Below the pieces are notes generated by a model. That model was not told the origin of the DNA, made no database searches, and saw only the letters and a program-made list of their open reading frames with translations. Below are positions 1 through 8,818 of a DNA stretch of 64,000 nucleotides, piece after piece (position 1 is the first letter of the stretch; each line of letters starts with the position of its first letter). The DNA lies in the NCBI GenBank assembly GCA_036526255.1, contig DATCYW010000030.1:1-64000 (forward strand), in the 5' to 3' direction. Source of the DNA: Malonomonas sp036526255. GTDB taxonomy: Bacteria > Desulfobacterota > Desulfuromonadia > Desulfuromonadales > Geopsychrobacteraceae. Made by a program: the position numbers and the translations under genes.

Positions 1-130
1 CACCCTTGCCGTTCAGCTAGCGGTTCCCGTCATCAGGGTCCGCAGAGGACTTTCACCTCCAAGTCACCATTCAACCACCACAGTTGAATGGATGGTGCTT
101 CCGCACCACGCGCCCTGCCGGGCGCACCAC
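1..130. other. non-coding stretch with two short inverted repeats
   Basis: No convincing gene is seen here. Two perfect inverted repeats stand out: CCATTCAAC/GTTGAATGG (67-91, 7-base loop) and GCGCCC/GGGCGC (110-125, 4-base loop). The second is flanked on both sides by a GCACCAC/GCACCAC-like sequence. They lie just downstream of the his terminator. They could be part of a small RNA, a repeat family or a mobile-element remnant. The window edge prevents a decision. Confidence 0.35.
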
Positions 131-165
131 AAAAAAAGGCCACGCTGTGCAGCGTGGCCTTTTAT
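131..165 (-). terminator. rho-independent terminator of the his operon
   Basis: On the minus strand a GC-rich stem (AAGGCCACGCTG against its complement) is followed by seven U residues, 17 bases or so beyond the hisIE stop codon. It closes the long thyX-to-hisIE run. The plus strand also has a short T-run, so it may work in both directions. Confidence 0.85.
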
Positions 166-182
166 ACAACAAATACGGACAA

Positions 183-875
183 TTATTTCGTCCGACTCGC
201 CTTCTCGTCGATCCCTGACAGACCAAAGCGGCGGCGCAACTCGGCGTAGATCCTCTCCGGCGGCAGATCGTAAAATCCGAGCAGCACCAGCACGTGAAAG
301 AACAGGTCGGCAACCTCGTTGATAACCTCCTGCTTGTCGCCCCCCTTGCCGGCAACGGCGGTTTCGGTGGCTTCTTCGCCGATTTTGCCGAGGATTTTAT
401 CGAGCCCCTTGTCGAACAGCGACTTGACGTAGGATTTTTCGCCGTCGGCCAACTGGCGGCGTTCCTGAATAATGTTGTAGAGCGCGTTGAGGATATCCTG
501 CCGGGCATAGACAGCAGCGGCATCAACAGCCTTTTCACTGGTCTGAATCACCTCGCCATCCCAGACCCTGTAAAAACAGGACCGCTGGCCGGTATGGCAA
601 GCGGCACCCTGCTGGTCGATCTTGATCAGCAGGCAGTCGTTGTCGCAATCGAAGCGGATCTCCTTAACCAGCTGCAGGTGTCCCGAAGTCTCCCCCTTCA
701 GCCACTGCTGCTGGCGGGTGCGGGAATAATAATGCACCTTGCCGGTAGCCAGGGTCTGCTCAACTGCTTCGGCGTTCATCCAGGCCATCATCAGCACTTC
801 GCCGGTTACGGCATCCTGGGTGATGGCCGGAAGCAGACCATGCTCGTCAAATTTCAGCTGATCGATCAGCGCCAT
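183..875 (-). CDS. hisIE: bifunctional phosphoribosyl-AMP cyclohydrolase / phosphoribosyl-ATP pyrophosphatase
   Basis: HisIE carries out steps 2 and 3 of histidine synthesis: pyrophosphate removal from PR-ATP, then opening of the adenine ring of PR-AMP. The protein is 230 residues. Residues 1-115 are the HisI domain, with the metal-binding cysteines in the RFDCDND and ACHTGQRSC stretches. Residues from about 120 are the HisE domain, with the helical GEEATETAVAGKGG segment. The reading frame is open further upstream, but the ATG at 875 has an AAAGGAG ribosome site just before it and gives the standard N-terminus MALIDQLKF. It follows hisF closely and is the last gene of the operon. Confidence 0.95.
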   Translation of the reverse strand: MALIDQLKFDEHGLLPAITQDAVTGEVLMMAWMNAEAVEQTLATGKVHYYSRTRQQQWLKGETSGHLQLVKEIRFDCDNDCLLIKIDQQGAACHTGQRSCFYRVWDGEVIQTSEKAVDAAAVYARQDILNALYNIIQERRQLADGEKSYVKSLFDKGLDKILGKIGEEATETAVAGKGGDKQEVINEVADLFFHVLVLLGFYDLPPERIYAELRRRFGLSGIDEKASRTK

Positions 876-885
876 AACCACTCCT

Positions 886-1653
886 TTAAATCCGCGTCGC
901 AACGCCGTGCTGCTGAAGATACTGCTTGCACTCGGCGATAGTGTATTCTTTGAAATGGAAGATCGAGGCCGCGAGCGCCGCGCTGGCGCCGCCTTCGACC
1001 AGGCCTTCACGGATATGCTCGAGATTGCCGACGCCCCCCGAAGCGATTACCGGGATGCCGACCGCGTCACTGACCGCGCGGGTCAGGGCGATATCAAAGC
1101 CGGTTTTGGTGCCATCACAATCCATCGAGGTCAGCAGAATTTCACCGCAGCCGTAGTCTTCCATCTGTTTGGCCCAGGCGATCGCGTCGATGCCGGTCGG
1201 GTTGCGGCCGCCGTGGGTGTAGACCTCCCAGGCCTGCGGAGTGGAACCCTCGACCCGCCGGGCGTCGATGGCGACAACGATGCACTGGCTGCCGAACCTT
1301 TGCGCCGCTTCGCGGACGAACTCGGGGCGGTCGACCGCGGCGGTGTTGATCGACACCTTGTCGGCGCCGGCGTTGAGCAGGTTGCGGATGTCGGCGACCT
1401 CGCGCACCCCGCCGCCGACGGTCAGCGGCATGAAGACCCGCTCGGCGGTCTGGCGAACGACGTCGAGGATGATGCCGCGCTTGTCGCTTGAGGCGGTGAT
1501 ATCGAGAAAGGTCAGCTCGTCGGCGCCCTGCTCGCAGTAGGCTTCAGCCGCTTCGACCGGATCGCCGGCGTCGCGCAGGCCGACGAAGTTAACCCCCTTG
1601 ACGACCCGGCCGTCTTTCACATCGAGGCAGGGGATGATGCGTTTGGTCAGCAT
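886..1653 (-). CDS. hisF: imidazole glycerol phosphate synthase, cyclase subunit
   Basis: HisF uses ammonia delivered by HisH to convert PRFAR into imidazole glycerol phosphate and AICAR. It is a 255-residue (beta/alpha)8 barrel of the normal length. The catalytic aspartates are visible in the IPCLDVKDGRVVKG start and in VVAIDARR in the middle. The phosphate-binding glycines are in ASGGVGNLEHI. An AGAGGAA ribosome site precedes the ATG. It lies 10 bases after hisA. hisH is two genes upstream, so both halves of the heterodimer come from one transcript. Confidence 0.97.
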   Translation of the reverse strand: MLTKRIIPCLDVKDGRVVKGVNFVGLRDAGDPVEAAEAYCEQGADELTFLDITASSDKRGIILDVVRQTAERVFMPLTVGGGVREVADIRNLLNAGADKVSINTAAVDRPEFVREAAQRFGSQCIVVAIDARRVEGSTPQAWEVYTHGGRNPTGIDAIAWAKQMEDYGCGEILLTSMDCDGTKTGFDIALTRAVSDAVGIPVIASGGVGNLEHIREGLVEGGASAALAASIFHFKEYTIAECKQYLQQHGVATRI

Positions 1654-1663
1654 TGCGTTCCTC

Positions 1664-2392
1664 TTATTTTGCTTTGGTCAGCGCGACCGCTTCACGCAGG
1701 TCGATGGCGCCGGAATAGATCGCCTTGCCGGTAATCACCCCGGTCACGCCGGAGGATTCGATGGCGATCAGCCGGCGGATATCATCCAGCGTCGAAAGCC
1801 CGCCGGAGGCGATCACCGGAATAGTGATCGATTCGGCCAGCGCCTTGGTGGCTTCGATATTCGGCCCCTGCATCATACCGTCGCGAGCAATATCGGTGTA
1901 GATGATCGCCTCAACGCCGAAGCCTTCCATCTCCTTGGCCATCTCGGTGGCCAACTTCTTGGTCACATCGGCCCAGCCGCGCACCGCCACCAGCCCGTTC
2001 ATTGCGTCGATGCCGACGACGATCCGGCCGGGAAATTTCTTGCAGGCTTCCTTGACCAGCGTCGGATTTTCCTTGGCGACAGTGCCTAGAATCACCCGAT
2101 CGATACCGAGCTCCAGATAGGCTTCGATGGTCGCCATGTCACGGATACCGCCACCCAGTTCCGAGGGGATATCGATCGATTCGACAATCGCCTTGATCGC
2201 CGCCTTGTTCTTCGGCACGCCGGCAAAAGCGCCGTCGAGATCGACGATGTGCAGCAGCTCGCCGCCCATCTCCTGCCAGATACGCGCCTGCGCCGCCGGG
2301 TTGTCGTTATAGACGGTGTCTTTATCCATCAGACCCTGCTCCAAACGGACACAGCGCCCTTCTTTGAGATCGATTGCCGGGAGAATGATCAT
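1664..2392 (-). CDS. hisA: ProFAR isomerase (HisA)
   Basis: HisA isomerises ProFAR to PRFAR (step 4 of histidine synthesis). It is a 242-residue (beta/alpha)8 barrel. Asp8 in MIILPAIDLKEGRCVRL and the later catalytic Asp in IYTDIARDG are present, as are the phosphate-binding loops GGGIRD and ASGGLS. Its ATG directly abuts the TAA of hisH, which suggests translational coupling. The substrate-discriminating residues of a PriA-type enzyme (dual HisA/TrpF) cannot be judged by eye, and the default HisA call is preferred. Confidence 0.96.
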   Translation of the reverse strand: MIILPAIDLKEGRCVRLEQGLMDKDTVYNDNPAAQARIWQEMGGELLHIVDLDGAFAGVPKNKAAIKAIVESIDIPSELGGGIRDMATIEAYLELGIDRVILGTVAKENPTLVKEACKKFPGRIVVGIDAMNGLVAVRGWADVTKKLATEMAKEMEGFGVEAIIYTDIARDGMMQGPNIEATKALAESITIPVIASGGLSTLDDIRRLIAIESSGVTGVITGKAIYSGAIDLREAVALTKAK

Positions 2393-3016
2393 TTATAGCT
2401 CTCCAAAATTCTTGAATATATTCAGGCCGATGGTCTGGCTCTTTTCCGGATGAAACTGGGTCGCCATGATGTTGTCACGCCAGAGCGAAGCACAGAATTC
2501 GACATCGCCGTAACGGCAACTGGCAGCGATATCAACCGGATTTTCGGCCGCGCAGTAGTACGAGTGTACAAAATAAACGAAGCTGCCATCTTCGATGCCA
2601 GTAAATATTGGGGAAGGCTTCTGCAGGTTGATGTTGTTCCAGCCCATGTGCGGCACCTTCAGCCGCTCGCCGCCCTCGACCATCCCGGCCGGAAAACGAA
2701 CCACACGCCCCGGAATCAGCCCCAGCCCCTGATGGCGACCGAACTCTTCACTTTCGTCGAACAGCATCTGCATGCCGACGCAGATTCCCAGCAGTGGCTT
2801 GCCGGCGGCGACATGAGCCAGCAGCGGTTCGACGAAACCACCCTCGCGCAGGTTGTTGATACAGTCGCGAAAAGCGCCGACCCCCGGCAGCACGAGCTTG
2901 TCGGCGCTTGCGATATCCTGCGGGTCGTTACTGACGCGCGCGGCGAAGCCGAGCTTTTCGAACGCCTTTTCGACGCTGCGCAGATTGCCCATTTCGTAAT
3001 CGATGATATTGATCAT
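2393..3016 (-). CDS. hisH: imidazole glycerol phosphate synthase, glutaminase subunit
   Basis: HisH is the class I glutamine amidotransferase that supplies ammonia to HisF. The protein is 207 residues. The nucleophile is Cys79 in LLGICVGMQML, and the His-Glu pair is in the C-terminal TQFHPEKSQ. Glycine-rich LVLPGVGAF forms the oxyanion region. It begins seven bases after hisB ends and joins hisA without a gap. Confidence 0.96.
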   Translation of the reverse strand: MINIIDYEMGNLRSVEKAFEKLGFAARVSNDPQDIASADKLVLPGVGAFRDCINNLREGGFVEPLLAHVAAGKPLLGICVGMQMLFDESEEFGRHQGLGLIPGRVVRFPAGMVEGGERLKVPHMGWNNINLQKPSPIFTGIEDGSFVYFVHSYYCAAENPVDIAASCRYGDVEFCASLWRDNIMATQFHPEKSQTIGLNIFKNFGEL

Positions 3017-3023
3017 TGTTTTG

Positions 3024-3614
3024 CTATTCCAACTTCCCTTTGGTCGACATCACGCCCTTAATCCGCGGGTCAATACTGGTCGCTTCATCCAGCGCCCGGC
3101 CGAAGGCTTTGAAAATCCCTTCGATAATGTGATGCAGGTTATCGCCGTAGGCGAGATTGACGTGGATGTTGGCGCCTGAGTGATTGCAGAAGGCGACGAA
3201 GAACTCCTCGACCAGTTCGGTATCGAACTCGCCGACTTTGGCTTTGGGCAAAGCGACATTGAAAACCAGAAACGGCCGGCCGGAGAAATCGATGATCACC
3301 GACGTCAGCGCCTCGTGCATCGGCATCGTCTCACGCCCGAAGCGGCGCACTCCGGCCTTGTCGCCAAGGGCCTGTTTGAAGGCTTCGCCCAAGACAATAC
3401 CGAGATCTTCGACGGTGTGATGCGCATCGATTTCAACATCGCCAGTCGCCTTGACGGTCAGATCGAAAAAGCCGTGCCGTGCCAGCGCCGAGAGCATGTG
3501 ATTGAAAAATGGCACCGGGCTTTCGATGTGGTGCTGACCGGAGCCGTCAAGATTCAGCTCGATGCTGATGTTGGTCTCTTTGGTTTCACGGTCGATTTTT
3601 GCAGTGCGTGACAT
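3024..3614 (-). CDS. hisB: imidazoleglycerol-phosphate dehydratase
   Basis: HisB removes water from imidazole glycerol phosphate (step 6). It is the monofunctional form of about 196 residues, without the histidinol-phosphatase domain of the E. coli enzyme, so that phosphatase must be encoded elsewhere. Both metal-binding repeats are present: DAHHTVEDLGIVLGEA and NLHHIIEGIFKAFGRAL. Two ATG codons are available, at 3620 and 3614. The GGGAG ribosome site touches the first and is six bases from the second, so 3614 (MSRTAKIDR) is preferred. Confidence 0.95.
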   Translation of the reverse strand: MSRTAKIDRETKETNISIELNLDGSGQHHIESPVPFFNHMLSALARHGFFDLTVKATGDVEIDAHHTVEDLGIVLGEAFKQALGDKAGVRRFGRETMPMHEALTSVIIDFSGRPFLVFNVALPKAKVGEFDTELVEEFFVAFCNHSGANIHVNLAYGDNLHHIIEGIFKAFGRALDEATSIDPRIKGVMSTKGKLE

Positions 3615-3630
3615 AGGCATCTCCCGGTGT

Positions 3631-4923
3631 TTAATTTTTCAGGCGAATCGAGACCGACTTGGCGTGCGCTTCCAGCCCTTCGAGCTCGGCGATATGGATG
3701 ATCTCTTGGCCGAGTCGCTGCAGGCCGCTTTTGCTGAAGGAGACGATGCTCGACTTCTTGACGAAATCGTCCAGCGACAGTGGCGAAAAGAAGCGCGCGG
3801 TACCACCGGTTGGCAGGGTGTGGTTCGGCCCGGCCAGATAGTCACCAGCCGCTTCCGGGGTGTGATGCCCCATGAAGATCGCCCCGGCGTGACGGATCTG
3901 CGACAAAATAGCGAAGGGATTATCGACCGCCAGCTCCAGATGTTCAGGGGCAATCCGATTGCTGAAGGCGATCGCCTCGTCCAGGTCCTGCGCAAGAATG
4001 ATCGCGCCGTAGTCGTCGATCGACTGGCGGGCGATGGTTTCGCGGCTCAGCTGTTTCAGCTGCTTTTCAACTTCGGCCTGCACGGCAGTTGCCATCTTTG
4101 CACAACTGGTCACCAGCACCGCCGAGGCCAGCTCATCATGCTCAGCCTGAGAGAGCAGGTCTGCGGCGATATGCGCTGCGTTGCCACTACCGTCGTTGAT
4201 CACCAGAATCTCGCTGGGACCGGCAATCATATCAATATCGACCTGACCGAAGACCAGCTGCTTGGCGGTGGCGACGTAGATGTTGCCCGGCCCGGTGATC
4301 TTGTCGACCCGCGGCACCGATGCGGTGCCGTAAGCCAGGGCGGCAACCGCCTGCGCCCCGCCGAGCTTGAAGATCCGGTCGACACCGGCGATTCTAGCGG
4401 CGGCCAGCACGTGCGGGTTGATCTCCCCGCCCGGCATCGGCACCACCATAATCACTTCAGCGACGCCCGCAACCTTGGCGGGGACGGCATTCATCAGCAC
4501 CGAAGAGGGATAACTGGCCTTGCCGCCCGGCACATAGATGCCGACCCGGTCGAGCGGCCGCACCAGCTGGCCGAGCATGACATCGTCTTCGTCGGTCGAC
4601 AGCCAGGTTTCCTGCTTCTGCTTGGCGTGGTAATCGGCGATCCGTTCGGCCGCTAGCTGCAAAGCCTGCAGCGATTCGGCGCTGATCTGGGTCATCGCCG
4701 CGTCGATCTCAGCAGTCGTCACCTCAATGGTTTCGGCGCTCAGCTGCAGCCGGTCGAACTTGGCGGTCAACTCGAACAGCGCCGCATCACCTCGCTGCCG
4801 GACATCGGCGATGATCGCCTTGACGGTGGTTTCGATCTCAGCCGGTACCGCATCGGCGCGCTGTTCAATCCGCCGGAATTCAGCCTCAAAGCCGGGATCG
4901 GAAAATTTCAGCATGCGCATCAT
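3631..4923 (-). CDS. hisD: histidinol dehydrogenase
   Basis: HisD oxidises L-histidinol to L-histidine in two NAD-dependent steps. It has 430 residues, the usual length. Recognisable elements are the NAD-binding VPGGKASYPSSVLM segment, the zinc ligands in SQAEHDELASA, the catalytic Glu-His in RIAPEHLELAV, and the C-terminal NHTLPTGGTARFFSPL. The start at 4923 has a GGGGAGA site seven bases upstream. In-frame ATGs two and four codons later are possible alternatives. It lies 22 bases after hisG. Confidence 0.96.
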   Translation of the reverse strand: MMRMLKFSDPGFEAEFRRIEQRADAVPAEIETTVKAIIADVRQRGDAALFELTAKFDRLQLSAETIEVTTAEIDAAMTQISAESLQALQLAAERIADYHAKQKQETWLSTDEDDVMLGQLVRPLDRVGIYVPGGKASYPSSVLMNAVPAKVAGVAEVIMVVPMPGGEINPHVLAAARIAGVDRIFKLGGAQAVAALAYGTASVPRVDKITGPGNIYVATAKQLVFGQVDIDMIAGPSEILVINDGSGNAAHIAADLLSQAEHDELASAVLVTSCAKMATAVQAEVEKQLKQLSRETIARQSIDDYGAIILAQDLDEAIAFSNRIAPEHLELAVDNPFAILSQIRHAGAIFMGHHTPEAAGDYLAGPNHTLPTGGTARFFSPLSLDDFVKKSSIVSFSKSGLQRLGQEIIHIAELEGLEAHAKSVSIRLKN

Positions 4924-4945
4924 GGTCGCTTCTCCCCCTGCTCGC

Positions 4946-5614
4946 TTATTCAGAAATCCGCACGTCGTCGCCGATCAGCGGCTCAAGGTCCTCAATAATC
5001 CGGCTGATCCGCTGGTGCTTTGTTTTCAGGCTGGCGCGGTTGACGATCAGCCGACTGGTGATCTCGGCGATGGTTTCCACCTCGACCATACCATTGGCCT
5101 TGAGCGTGCCGCCGGTCGAAACCAGGTCGACGATCCGTTCGGAAAGTCCGACCAGCGGTGCCAGTTCAATGGAACCGTAGAGCTTGATCAGCTCGACCTG
5201 GACGCCTTTGGCGGCGAAATAGCGCTCGGTGACATTCGGGTACTTGGTGGCGACGCGGATGTTCGACCAGTTAAGCGGGTCGTCCCCCTTGCGCAGCTCT
5301 TTCGGCTCGGCAACAACCAGCCGGCAGTAACCAAACTTGAGGTCAAGCGGCTCGTAGAGGTTTTTGCCCTGTTCAAGCAGCGTGTCCTTACCGACCACGC
5401 CGATGTCAGCGCAACCGTATTCGACATAGGTCGGCACGTCGGTGGCGCGAACCGCCATAAAGCGATACTTCTGCTCAGCATTTTCGAACACCAGCTTGCG
5501 GCTGCCTTTATCGTCCATCTCGGCGCAGGTGATGCCGATTTTGCCGAACAGTTCCATCGAATCCTGCATGATCCGCCCCTTGGGCAGGGCGAAGGTAATC
5601 CAGTCGCTCATCAT
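4946..5614 (-). CDS. hisG: ATP phosphoribosyltransferase, short form
   Basis: HisG condenses ATP and PRPP in the first committed step of histidine synthesis. At 222 residues it lacks the C-terminal ACT-like regulatory domain of the long (about 300-residue) form. It therefore belongs to the short HisG-S type, which in known systems needs the regulatory subunit HisZ. No hisZ is in this window. Visible motifs are the N-terminal FALPKGRI and the PRPP loop LVSTGGTLKANGM. Its ATG overlaps the murA stop codon by one base (TAATG), which suggests coupled translation. Confidence 0.95.
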   Translation of the reverse strand: MMSDWITFALPKGRIMQDSMELFGKIGITCAEMDDKGSRKLVFENAEQKYRFMAVRATDVPTYVEYGCADIGVVGKDTLLEQGKNLYEPLDLKFGYCRLVVAEPKELRKGDDPLNWSNIRVATKYPNVTERYFAAKGVQVELIKLYGSIELAPLVGLSERIVDLVSTGGTLKANGMVEVETIAEITSRLIVNRASLKTKHQRISRIIEDLEPLIGDDVRISE

Positions 5615-6867
5615 TACTCCTGTTCACGCCAGATGCGGGCGCCGAGTCCAGCAAGTTTCTCTTCGATTTTTTCGTAGCCACGATCCAGATGATAGATCCG
5701 TGACACCTCGGTGGTGTTCTCTGCCGCCAGCGCGGCCAGAATCAGAGAAGCGCTGGCGCGCAGATCGGTCGCCATCACCGGCGCGCCGGTCAGTTCACTG
5801 TTGCCGCGGATAATTGCACTGTGGCCGTCAATCTGGATGTCCGCGCCCATCCGTTGCAGCTCGCAGACATGCATGAAACGGTTCTCAAAAACCGTCTCGG
5901 ACATCCGGCTGGTCCCTTGTGCCTTGGTCATCAGCGCCATGAACTGGGCCTGCATGTCGGTCGGGAACCCGGGGAAAACACTGGTGCGCACATCAACCGG
6001 CTTCAGCTTTTGTGGGCCGATCACCCGCAGGCCATCGGCTTCCGGCTGAATCTGCACCCCGGCCTCTTTCATTTTACTGATCAGGGCTTCCTGATCTTTC
6101 TGAACGGCACCGCGCACCAGCACGTTACCGCCGGTTATGGCGGCAGCGATCATAAAGGTGCCAGCCTCAATCCGGTCGGGAATCACCGCACACTTGAGTG
6201 GCTGCAATTTCGCAACCCCCTGAATGCGGATAATCGCCGTTCCCGCGCCCTCAATTTTGGCGCCCATGCTGATCAGTGCCTCGGCCAGCTGCACGATCTC
6301 CGGTTCGCGGGCGGCGTTCTCCAGCACTGTCTCGCCTTCGGCCAGACTGGCGGCCATCAGCAGGTTTTCGGTGCCGCCGACGGTCGGCAGGTCGAAGGAA
6401 ATTTTCGCGCCGCGCAACTTCTCGGCAGTCGCTTCGACGTAACCATGATCCAGGGTAATTTTGGCACCGAGTGCCTCAAGCCCTTTCAGATGCAGGTTGA
6501 TCGGCCGGGCGCCGATGGCGCAGCCGCCGGGCAGACTGACCCGCGCATGACCGCAACGGGCCAGCAGCGGCCCCAGCACCAGCACCGAAGCGCGCATGGT
6601 CTTGACCAGGTCGTAAGAGGCTTCGACGCTGCGGATTTTAGTCGCGTCGACCCGCACGCGATGGTCTTCATAATCAACTTCTGCGCCCAGCTCGCGCAGC
6701 AGCTTGATCGCCGTATTGATATCGCGCAGATTCGGAATATTGCCGATCTCGCTCTGGCCATCCGCCAGCAATGTGGCAAACAGCAGCGGCAATGCCGAAT
6801 TCTTGGCGCCGCTGACCTGCACTTCACCGGCGAGCGACACTCCACCTTGTATGACAATTTTTTCCAA
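5614..6867 (-). CDS. murA: UDP-N-acetylglucosamine 1-carboxyvinyltransferase
   Basis: MurA transfers enolpyruvate from PEP to UDP-GlcNAc, the first committed step of peptidoglycan synthesis. It has 417 residues and two EPSP-synthase-like domains. Lys22 (SGAKNSALP) and the fosfomycin-target cysteine, Cys116 in LPGGCAIGARP, are present, so the enzyme should be fosfomycin sensitive. The start is a TTG codon with only a weak ribosome site, so translation may be modest or coupled to prmC, 14 bases upstream. Confidence 0.96.
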   Translation of the reverse strand: MEKIVIQGGVSLAGEVQVSGAKNSALPLLFATLLADGQSEIGNIPNLRDINTAIKLLRELGAEVDYEDHRVRVDATKIRSVEASYDLVKTMRASVLVLGPLLARCGHARVSLPGGCAIGARPINLHLKGLEALGAKITLDHGYVEATAEKLRGAKISFDLPTVGGTENLLMAASLAEGETVLENAAREPEIVQLAEALISMGAKIEGAGTAIIRIQGVAKLQPLKCAVIPDRIEAGTFMIAAAITGGNVLVRGAVQKDQEALISKMKEAGVQIQPEADGLRVIGPQKLKPVDVRTSVFPGFPTDMQAQFMALMTKAQGTSRMSETVFENRFMHVCELQRMGADIQIDGHSAIIRGNSELTGAPVMATDLRASASLILAALAAENTTEVSRIYHLDRGYEKIEEKLAGLGARIWREQE

Positions 6868-6881
6868 TGGATTTCTACTTT

Positions 6882-7739
6882 CTAACGCCCCAGAGGCAAA
6901 CGTCCGCCAACCACCCGCGGCTGCCCGGCGTAATCATCACGAACAAAAACTTCCTGTAACCCAACAGCAGAGAAAAGCTGCTGCACCGCCGCAGCCTGCT
7001 GATAGCCGATTTCGACCAACAGCCAACCGCCCGGGGTCAAGCGAGTCGGTGCCTGCGCGGCCAGCTTATGATAACAATCAAGACCATCTTTTTCGGCCAG
7101 CAAAGCGCTCTGCGGTTCGAAGCAGCGCACTTCCGGCATCAGCGAATCCCACTCGGCCTGCGCAATGTAAGGGGGATTCGAAACGATCAGATCATACTGT
7201 TGCTGCGGCAGTTCGGCAAGGTCTGCGTGGAGAAACTGCAACCGCCCGGCAAGGTCGTGCTTTTGCGCATTGCGCTGAGCAACCCGTAGCGCTTCGACGG
7301 AGATATCGAGCGCCGACACCTGCCAGTCAGGCAGCTCGCTGGCGATACTGATGGCAATCGCGCCGCTGCCGGTGCCGACGTCGAGCAGCTGCCCGGCAGG
7401 CTCGGCATGGCTTAGCGCCTCTTCGACCAGAATTTCGGTATCGGCGCGCGGGATCAGCACCGCGGGGGTCACCTCGAACGCCAGCGACCAGAATTCGGTG
7501 CTACCGAGCAGGTACTGCAGCGGCTCGCGCTGTCCGCGCCGCTTGACCAGCGGTCGAATGACATCCAGCTCGGCAGCGATCAAAGGGCGTTCGAAATTGA
7601 GGTAAAGTCCGACCCGGTCGAGCTTCAGCACATGTGCCAGCAGCAGCTCGGCATCGAGCCGGGGGTTGTCGATCGCTTTTCCGGCAAAATACTCGGTGGT
7701 CCAGCGCAGCAGTTTCAGCAGCGTCCAGGTTTCGCTCAA
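6882..7739 (-). CDS. prmC: peptide chain release factor N5-glutamine methyltransferase
   Basis: PrmC methylates the glutamine of the GGQ motif in release factors RF1 and RF2. The 285-residue protein has an N-terminal helical substrate domain and a Rossmann methyltransferase fold with LLDVGTGSGAIAIS for S-adenosylmethionine and the catalytic VSNPPYIAQ motif. The start codon is TTG, two bases after the prfA stop. A CAGGAG site lies inside the end of prfA. It sits directly behind the gene for its substrate, RF1, an arrangement common in bacteria. Confidence 0.95.
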   Translation of the reverse strand: MSETWTLLKLLRWTTEYFAGKAIDNPRLDAELLLAHVLKLDRVGLYLNFERPLIAAELDVIRPLVKRRGQREPLQYLLGSTEFWSLAFEVTPAVLIPRADTEILVEEALSHAEPAGQLLDVGTGSGAIAISIASELPDWQVSALDISVEALRVAQRNAQKHDLAGRLQFLHADLAELPQQQYDLIVSNPPYIAQAEWDSLMPEVRCFEPQSALLAEKDGLDCYHKLAAQAPTRLTPGGWLLVEIGYQQAAAVQQLFSAVGLQEVFVRDDYAGQPRVVGGRLPLGR

Positions 7740-7741
7740 AC

Positions 7742-8809
7742 TCAGGACTCCTGCTTGCTCATCTGGGCGGCCTGCTGGTCAGTGATCAGCGCTTCAATCA
7801 CTTCGTCAACATCGCCCTGCATGATGGCGTCGAGCTTGTACAGGGTCAGACCGATGCGGTGATCGGTGCAGCGCCCCTGCGGAAAATTATAGGTGCGAAT
7901 CCGCTCGCTGCGGTCGCCGCTGCCGACCTGATTCTTGCGGTCGGCGGCCATAGTGGCATGCTGATCTGCCTGCATCTGGTCGTAGATCCGCGACTTGAGC
8001 ACCTTAAGCGCCTTGGCCTTGTTCTTGTGCTGGGATTTTTCGTCCTGACAGGCGACTACCACCCCGGTCGGAATGTGGGTCAGGCGCACCGCCGATTCGG
8101 TCTTGTTGACGTGCTGGCCACCGGCGCCGGAGGCACGATAGAGGTCAACGCGAAGATCGGCCGGGTTGATTTCAAAATCCACATCTTCAACCTCAGCTAA
8201 AACCGCCACGGTGCAGGCCGAGGTGTGAATCCGCCCCTGGGTTTCGGTGTCGGGCACCCGCTGCACCCGGTGGGTGCCGCTTTCGAATTTCAATCGCGAA
8301 TAGACCCGTTCGCCACTGATCAGCGCGATCACTTCCTTGAAGCCGCCACCGTCGGTCTCCGAGACGCTCATCATCTCGACCTTCCAGCGGTTGCGTTCGG
8401 CATAGCGGCTGTACATGCGGAACAGGTCGGCGGCGAACAGGGCCGCCTCGTCACCACCGGTGCCGGCACGGATTTCGAGAATGATGTTCTTTTCGTCGTT
8501 GGGGTCTTTCGGCAGCAACAGCAACTTCAGCTCATCTTCCAGCTGCGCCAGCTGCTCTTCCAACAGTGGCAGCTCGGCTCTGGCCAGCTCTTTCATCTCG
8601 GGGTCGCTGTCCTGCAGCAGCTCGCGGTTCCCTTCGATATCGCTGCAGACCTGCTTGTACTTGCCGTAGACTCTGACGACCTCGGCGAGATCGGCGTGTT
8701 CCTTGGTCAGGCTGCGGTAACGGTTCTGGTCGGAGAGCGCCGCCGGTTCGGAGAGCAACCCTTCAACTTCACGGAAACGATCGACGACATCTTCAAGACT
8801 TGCAAACAT
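7742..8809 (-). CDS. prfA: peptide chain release factor 1
   Basis: RF1 reads UAA and UAG and triggers peptide release. It is 355 residues. The catalytic GGQ is at 230-232 (SGAGGQHVNKTES). The stop-codon recognition tripeptide is P-D-T at 186-188 (HRVQRVPDTETQGR), where the family pattern is P-x-T and P-A-T or P-V-T are the best-known versions. This marks it as RF1, not RF2 (S-P-F). It lies nine bases after thyX and two before prmC. Confidence 0.96.
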   Translation of the reverse strand: MFASLEDVVDRFREVEGLLSEPAALSDQNRYRSLTKEHADLAEVVRVYGKYKQVCSDIEGNRELLQDSDPEMKELARAELPLLEEQLAQLEDELKLLLLPKDPNDEKNIILEIRAGTGGDEAALFAADLFRMYSRYAERNRWKVEMMSVSETDGGGFKEVIALISGERVYSRLKFESGTHRVQRVPDTETQGRIHTSACTVAVLAEVEDVDFEINPADLRVDLYRASGAGGQHVNKTESAVRLTHIPTGVVVACQDEKSQHKNKAKALKVLKSRIYDQMQADQHATMAADRKNQVGSGDRSERIRTYNFPQGRCTDHRIGLTLYKLDAIMQGDVDEVIEALITDQQAAQMSKQES

Positions 8810-8818
8810 AGGGATCTT

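Noticed and set aside
3562..4656. Long plus-strand ORF of 364 codons opposite hisD
   Set aside because: It is a shadow of a perfectly conserved hisD frame, has no ribosome site and no recognisable protein sequence. GC-rich codon bias explains its length.
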